Assembly (NCBI GenBank): GCA_000467715.1
Contig: AJFK01000106.1
Location: 24,430-88,429, forward strand
DNA from: Hysterium pulicare CBS 123377
Lineage: Eukaryota > Ascomycota > Dothideomycetes > Hysteriales > Hysteriaceae
Reading direction: 5' to 3'
Length of the DNA stretch: 64,000 bases
The number at the start of each line of letters is the position of its first letter. The first letter of the stretch is position 1. The translations under genes and the position numbers were made by a program. This document shows, in pieces, positions 59,037 to 64,000 of this stretch. The notes beneath the pieces were generated by a model. The model was not told the origin of the DNA and did not search any database. It saw only the letters and a program-made list of their open reading frames with translations.

Positions 59037-61106
59037 CTGCAGGTACCCCTCCGTTCCCTCTGATAGAGGGGCACGGAACCGCCAAGGTGGACGATAAACG
59101 CGACAGAGGCTGCCGACGGAGCCTTCGCGGGTCTAAGCGCGCGCTCAGAGGAACCGGAGAGCTGGGTCGTGTGTTCCAAAGTGTTTATTAAAGGCTTTGA
59201 TAATGGGTGATAACGACAGACGAGGCCGTGTGTCGTTGGGTGGACGACGAGTTGATGTGAGGTAAGCGGTTGGCTAATGGAAACAGAAAAGGGCAGAGGG
59301 GCGGAGTCTTCGAAATTTCAAATCCACGGGCAGTCCTGTGCAGCCGGCCTGAGCTGAAGTGTCCAGTTCCTTCTGCACCAGAGTCTTTAAAGGTCAAGAC
59401 GCCCAAACACCTTGTCCGCTGTCCGTGCCTGGGAAGCCGACGAATGAGAGGCAGCTGGACGACGCTCAGGAGGGAGCGTGGATGGCACAGAGGAGGGGCC
59501 CGCTGCTGAAAATTTTCACGGGAGCGTCGAGGCGTGCTGCTCAGCGTCGCGGGCGGCATTGGCAGAGGTCGACAGCACGCATTCTTCGACATCACCGAAC
59601 AGGCGAGTCTTGCCGAGCGCTCATCATCCCCAGCCAACCCTGCCCGAGCTTGGAATTGTTTGCTGTTGTGAGCGTAGTGCGCGCCACCGAAGCCTTGCGC
59701 AACAAAACGCTTTCTCCGGCTTCTCCATGGAACAACAGCAGCCGTCACCAAACATCGCCTTCTTAATGAAGGCATATCGACATGAATATCTTCTGTTCTG
59801 CATGCTCCTGGAAGCCTCAGTTTACCACAGTACTGGGCATCTTGGGCAGTTATGTATGGATGGTGGCCTTGTGCGTGTTGCTGTCAGGAACGCAACAGGC
59901 CCAGCCAGACACCCACCGTCGTGTCTCGGAGGCTCTCCCAGGGCCATGCCACGCTTTGGTGATACTCTGCACATGTTGCAACAGGTTTGAGGCGTCGAAA
60001 GGTGCACTCACCCGGGCCCAGATGCCAAAGGTCTGGCTTCGATGCATCATAGGGCTGAAGAAGTCTCCGATCTAGTTCCACTTCGACCTGCACGGATTGC
60101 TTGATCCTCTCCCAGTCGAAGGCACTCTCTCCTTTGACATGCTCCAACAGCGTGGAGCAAGGGAACATACTCCAACTGACATTCTGCCTCCCTCTCTATG
60201 TTGTTCCAGCGTGAAATCAAACCGATCTCCACGCAATCTCGGCATCTATTTCGAAGCTTCGATGAGCAAGTTAGCGACCTTGGCTTGGCACGTCGGCCGC
60301 CTCCGACTCCGTTTTCGGACTCCTGAGCCCATGGATTCTAGCTCGCCAAGGCATCCTTCCATCCATCACGACGGCGAAGAATTGCCATCAAGCCATGCCA
60401 GGCATGTCAGAAATGCATCAATCCGATGACCGTCGAGCAGCCGTCCGCGGAAGGATTCGGTTATTCACTCGGGTGCGCTGTCGGTTATAGAGACTATTCC
60501 GCTGTTCGACATTTCGTTCAGATGAGCGGATTGTCAAAAGCTATACGCTTCCGTGATATAGACGACAGCGAACGTTTTGTGTAGGTGATGCCAGATGGTA
60601 GGTAACTGCGGCTGTTTTCGATTGTATACGGGGTAAGCTTGCAGACCTCGATACTACAGCAGATGGCTGCTCGTTTTCTTACCTTTCTTCTGATTTATGT
60701 GTCGCAAAGGTAGTTTATTTGCGACGCTGTCTTGTCTGGCTTGTATGAAGACGTGAAGTTAGTTAGGTCAATGCCGGATTGGGAAAGGGAGCATGTCTAC
60801 TCCTTCTTCACTCGTCTTTCCCGATCGTCTACGATGAAGCAGATTCCCGCTGTGCCATACTCTCTCCTCACCGAAACCCCTTCATGCGACTCTCCCAATT
60901 GAACAGCAGGTCAGGATATCGAGCATCTCCCTTAGTCACACATGACTTTTTCACTGTTTCCAGCAGTAACGGATCCCACATCACCACAGACAATCCATGT
61001 CTAATTGTTTACCCATCAGTTAAGCGCTCATCCCGTCGTTTGTGGGGTCAACTTCGGTATCTTGTCCTCCAATCTGCGACAAGCTACAGCTGGTAGGGCA
61101 TGAGTG
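59037..61106. other. Long spacer upstream of bZIP and arrestin genes
   Basis: About 2.1 kb between two divergent start codons. The part 59240-59770 is GC-rich with overlapping frames on both strands (up to 195 codons, minus) that show no domains. I see no repeats or RNA genes. The spacer should hold both promoters and the bZIP leader. Confidence 0.5.
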
Positions 61107-63740
61107 ATGAGAAGCCATTCCATACTGAATAATCCAGTTACTCGACCACTGCCGAGTAAAGGCCCTTCCCCTGACGGTAACAACCATCTCCGAATTTCTC
61201 TCCCATCGTCGACCCAGGCGCAGGAGAATATGATTGACAACACATTCGGCGAACCACGAGCGCAATCGACCGCAGGCAACCCAACGTGGCTGAAGGCGCG
61301 ACCTCTTTCCGATATCCGAGAGCTCACCGAACCAAGCCTAGTAGACACAAACACTCGTAGACCAATTCCTGAGAACAGTATCATCCGTAATACGTCACTA
61401 TCAAGAAAATGTTCGGTCACTTCCACACGTCGGCCCAGTTTTGACAGCCGATTTGGCGAAAACAGAGAGCCTGAGAAGAGAGACGTCGCAAACAGGGCAT
61501 TTGAAGGCATTGGTTCTGGAACGAGAGGTCGCGTTTCTAGTAGAACACCTTCGCCTCCAAGCCCTGGAGACAATACATATTCGAGTATATACAGCATTCC
61601 ACGCGGCAGTATACCGCCACGCTCATCCTCAAGAGCTCGAGCGCGTAGCGCATCGCGTCCAAGAGAACCCGTCCCTCCACCGCCACCGTTACCTCTGACG
61701 CAGCGTGCGCCAGTCCTTCCACTAACCATACCTCCCGCGCCTCCTCGTGGCTCTGGTAATACAATTCCACGCCGAGGTCAATCACTCTCGCCTCTTCGCC
61801 AGGTTGCTGCCCGATTGAATCCCGTGTCCAACGACACGAACCGACGAATACCTTCAAGGACATTCATTAGAGAACCACTCTCAAGCGAGATCTTGGAATA
61901 CCCCACGCACCGACACCCAAGAATCGATCTTAAACTGGAGCTATCTGCCAGCATATTTGTGGGAGGGGGTTCGATCGAGGGCACTGTTCAGATAAATGTC
62001 GACGATGCAGATCGCGTACGGCACAGAAGGGCTCTAGACATTGCCAGGATATCTATTGATCTCGTGGGGCTGGAAGAAATGGCCGGTTCTAAAAGATCGG
62101 TATTTCTGAATTTGGCCACAGAATTGATTGATCCCGATAATCCTCCACCCCAAAACATGGTTGAAAGCAAGGACCAGATATCTTTGGACGATCCATTTTG
62201 GCATCTCGTACCTTCATCCACCAATCTTCCATTTGTCATGAGTTTACCTCTGGATGTGGGCCCACCTCCGTTCCAATCGAAAATCGCAAGGATTAGATAC
62301 GTTCTTTGCGTTTCTCTACTTATTCGAGATCAAGGAAAGCAATACATTGTGAGAATATCTGAAGACGTCTCGGTGTTATCCGTCTACGACCGTAAGATTG
62401 CGTGGCGTTCGACGCCCTTACTTTGCTGACCAGTTCAATAGCCGAGAAGGCTTTGATGTCTCTTCCGAGTCCGCTCACTGCATCCGATGAATACATCAAA
62501 CCTCGTGACAGCAGCTTGGAAGTAATCAGGGTCACTGCTGGATTACACCGACAAGTTTGGGTCAGCGGGACAAGCATATATGTGGATGTGCACATTGTCA
62601 ACAACAGCCGTAAAACGATGAAGAGGATTGAACTGCAGTTGGAAAGAGACATTCTCTGCTACAAGCACGTTCGTGGTCTAGCAAAGAATGGCCGCTGTTT
62701 TGCTTCGTATGCTGAATGGGATTGCTCTAGGCTGCCGCATCGACTATGGAGAAATCAGCGAGTCAAGCACGTATTTTCGATAGCAATGAACGATCAATCC
62801 TCAGCAAAACCTCTATAAAGCAAGGTACCGCAGGTTGGAACGGCGTCGCAGCACATACAACCCACATACGTACCTGCGACCTCGAACTCCCTCGAGGACA
62901 TGCCACAGTGAAATGTGGGAAGTATTTCGAGGTTCGATATTTCCTCAATATCATCGTCAGTAGCGCCCACACCAAGCTCGTAACCGTTCAACTACCGATT
63001 GTTCTCATTCACATGGTATGTCTTCCCATCTTGATTGGACTCTTCTACCCCATTAACAGTTGTGTAAGAACTCCCTGGACGTCGTCCCCAATTCTGTCGC
63101 ACAAGTCGCAGCCGCTATAGAAGAGAAGCGCACACATCATACCTTCCCCCGAGGTCACTCCCCGCCACGTCTTTCTCGACGTCCTTCTCAATCCATCCAG
63201 GGCCGCGCGTTTGCTGCTCCTCGGATGCAGTCTCTCGACCGCATGCGTGCCCAAGTCGAAGACCTACAAGACCTAGGCCAAATCCTAGATAGTTCCCCTC
63301 GAAAATTTGGCACCCAAAATCTGCGAAGAGTGAATAGCAATTGGGATTACCACACTCCGCCATCAAATAGGAAGGGCCGTGTGCTTCAGGCTGATGACTT
63401 GGGAGATCTGCAGCAGCGACTGCGACACGTAAAGTCCAACGATACGGTGGGAAGTAAACATACAGGACACGTCCAGCGCGGTACTTCTTTGAGAAGTAAA
63501 AAGAGCCGCGCGGGCTCAGCTTTAGGGTTCAGGGAAGCCGAGGTCAGGGAGGACATCGAACTCGGTGGCCTGGCGCTGGGAGGCGAAGGTAACTTCAAGG
63601 CACGCTTGGAAGCGGCGAGGGGAAGACAGTTTCAGTTTCGAAAGATGAAGAGTGTGGAGAGATGGAAAGGAATTAACCTAGGAGTTGGTTGGAGGAGGAG
63701 TGGAGATCGGGAGAGGGAACAGGGTGATAATTGGATATGA
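61107..63740 (+). CDS. Large arrestin-domain protein (fungal alpha-arrestin type)
   Basis: Four exons (61107-62391, 62442-62668, 62731-63015, 63069-63740) give about 822 residues. The first 250 residues are disordered and rich in Ser, Arg and Pro (including PPPPPLPL and PSRTFIREP). The arrestin N part starts near 270 (RIDLKLELSASIFVGGGSIEGTVQINV) and includes ARISIDLVGLEEM and LPFVMSLPLDVGPPPFQSK. The arrestin C part starts after the first intron (PEKALMSLPSPLTASDEY), with WVSGTSIYVDVHIVNNSRK and CDLELPRGHATVKCGKYFEV. The tail is basic and charged, with EREQGDNWI at the end. Alpha-arrestins bring ubiquitin ligases to membrane transporters; I see no clear PPxY motif, so that role is inferred. 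The last acceptor may be 63059 or 63068 (9 nt apart, same frame). Confidence 0.85.
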
Positions 63741-64000
63741 GGTTTACTGTGTTCGCTTGGATTGGGCGTTTGGATCCCTTCCCTCTTTGGGCTTCTTGTC
63801 TATTTCCCTTCTGCCTTTTCGTTTGTCTTGCGCTTTGGAAGGCCTATGGCCTGCGTCTTGAACTCGTTCCATCTTTACTCCCTTTTTGGATGTACGACCT
63901 TACCTTATCTCTCCAAACAAAATCAAATAGATCTAAAATAACTGTGTTTATGTTAGTAGATTACTAAATTAATCCTCCCTTTTCACTGTATCCACCTCCC
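63741..64000. other. 3' region of the arrestin gene
   Basis: The remaining 260 bp are T-rich and without a supported gene; probably 3' untranslated sequence. Confidence 0.45.

Overview
The window is nuclear DNA of a filamentous ascomycete (Pezizomycotina). The genes carry short introns, mostly 45-80 nt, with GTAAGT-like donors, CTAAC or CTGAC branch sites and CAG/TAG/AAG acceptors. The gene set includes a fungal PacC, Pal1, a Grr1-type F-box protein, an Ark/Prk kinase, Zn2Cys6 and bZIP regulators and a DUF3602 (GRGGAGN) protein. The protein style suggests Leotiomycetes, but that is an impression and not a test. I saw no bacterial operons, CRISPR arrays, tRNA or rRNA genes and no intact transposon. 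Coordinates of spliced genes come from joining reading frames at consensus splice sites with phase checked; none has been checked against RNA data.

Left part (1-16.2 kb): the 3' end of a tRNA adenosine deaminase (TAD1 type), a convergent Rad51/RecA-like ATPase, PAL1, mediator subunit MED31, RNA polymerase III subunit RPC11, a small ankyrin protein of the YGL242C type, the splicing factor SF3B5, a small coiled-coil protein of unknown function, and an Ark1/Prk1-type actin-patch kinase. Middle part (16.2-37.8 kb): a 3.4-kb spacer, GRR1, a 3.7-kb spacer with many GCCARG hexamers and a 16-bp AT-rich tandem array, pacC, a DUF3602/Par32-like protein, a membrane-anchored BAG co-chaperone, a Ser/Pro-rich basic protein with CDK-type sites, a KEN box and an RVxF-like motif, and a 1017-residue Zn2Cys6 regulator. 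Right part (37.8-64 kb): a 2.6-kb spacer, a decayed ketol-acid reductoisomerase gene, ribosomal protein L16/uL13, an AMP-dependent acyl-CoA ligase, a 2.3-kb spacer, MOT1, a Stm1/SERBP1-like RGG protein, a Yap-type bZIP factor, another 2-kb spacer, and a large arrestin-domain protein.

Most genes are housekeeping: transcription (MED31, RPC11, MOT1), RNA processing and translation (TAD1, SF3B5, L16, Stm1-like), and cortical actin/endocytosis (Pal1, Ark/Prk kinase, arrestin). They are not arranged as a pathway or biosynthetic cluster, and I did not find a new multi-gene system. The most interesting signals are the decayed reductoisomerase with retained introns and transition-type lesions, the PacC-site clusters upstream of pacC itself, an open frame directly behind the SF3B5 stop codon, the linear-motif protein at 31.6-33.6 kb, and an unexplained open frame at 43.4-43.7 kb. 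The long spacers lie mainly upstream of regulators, which fits long leaders or promoters.
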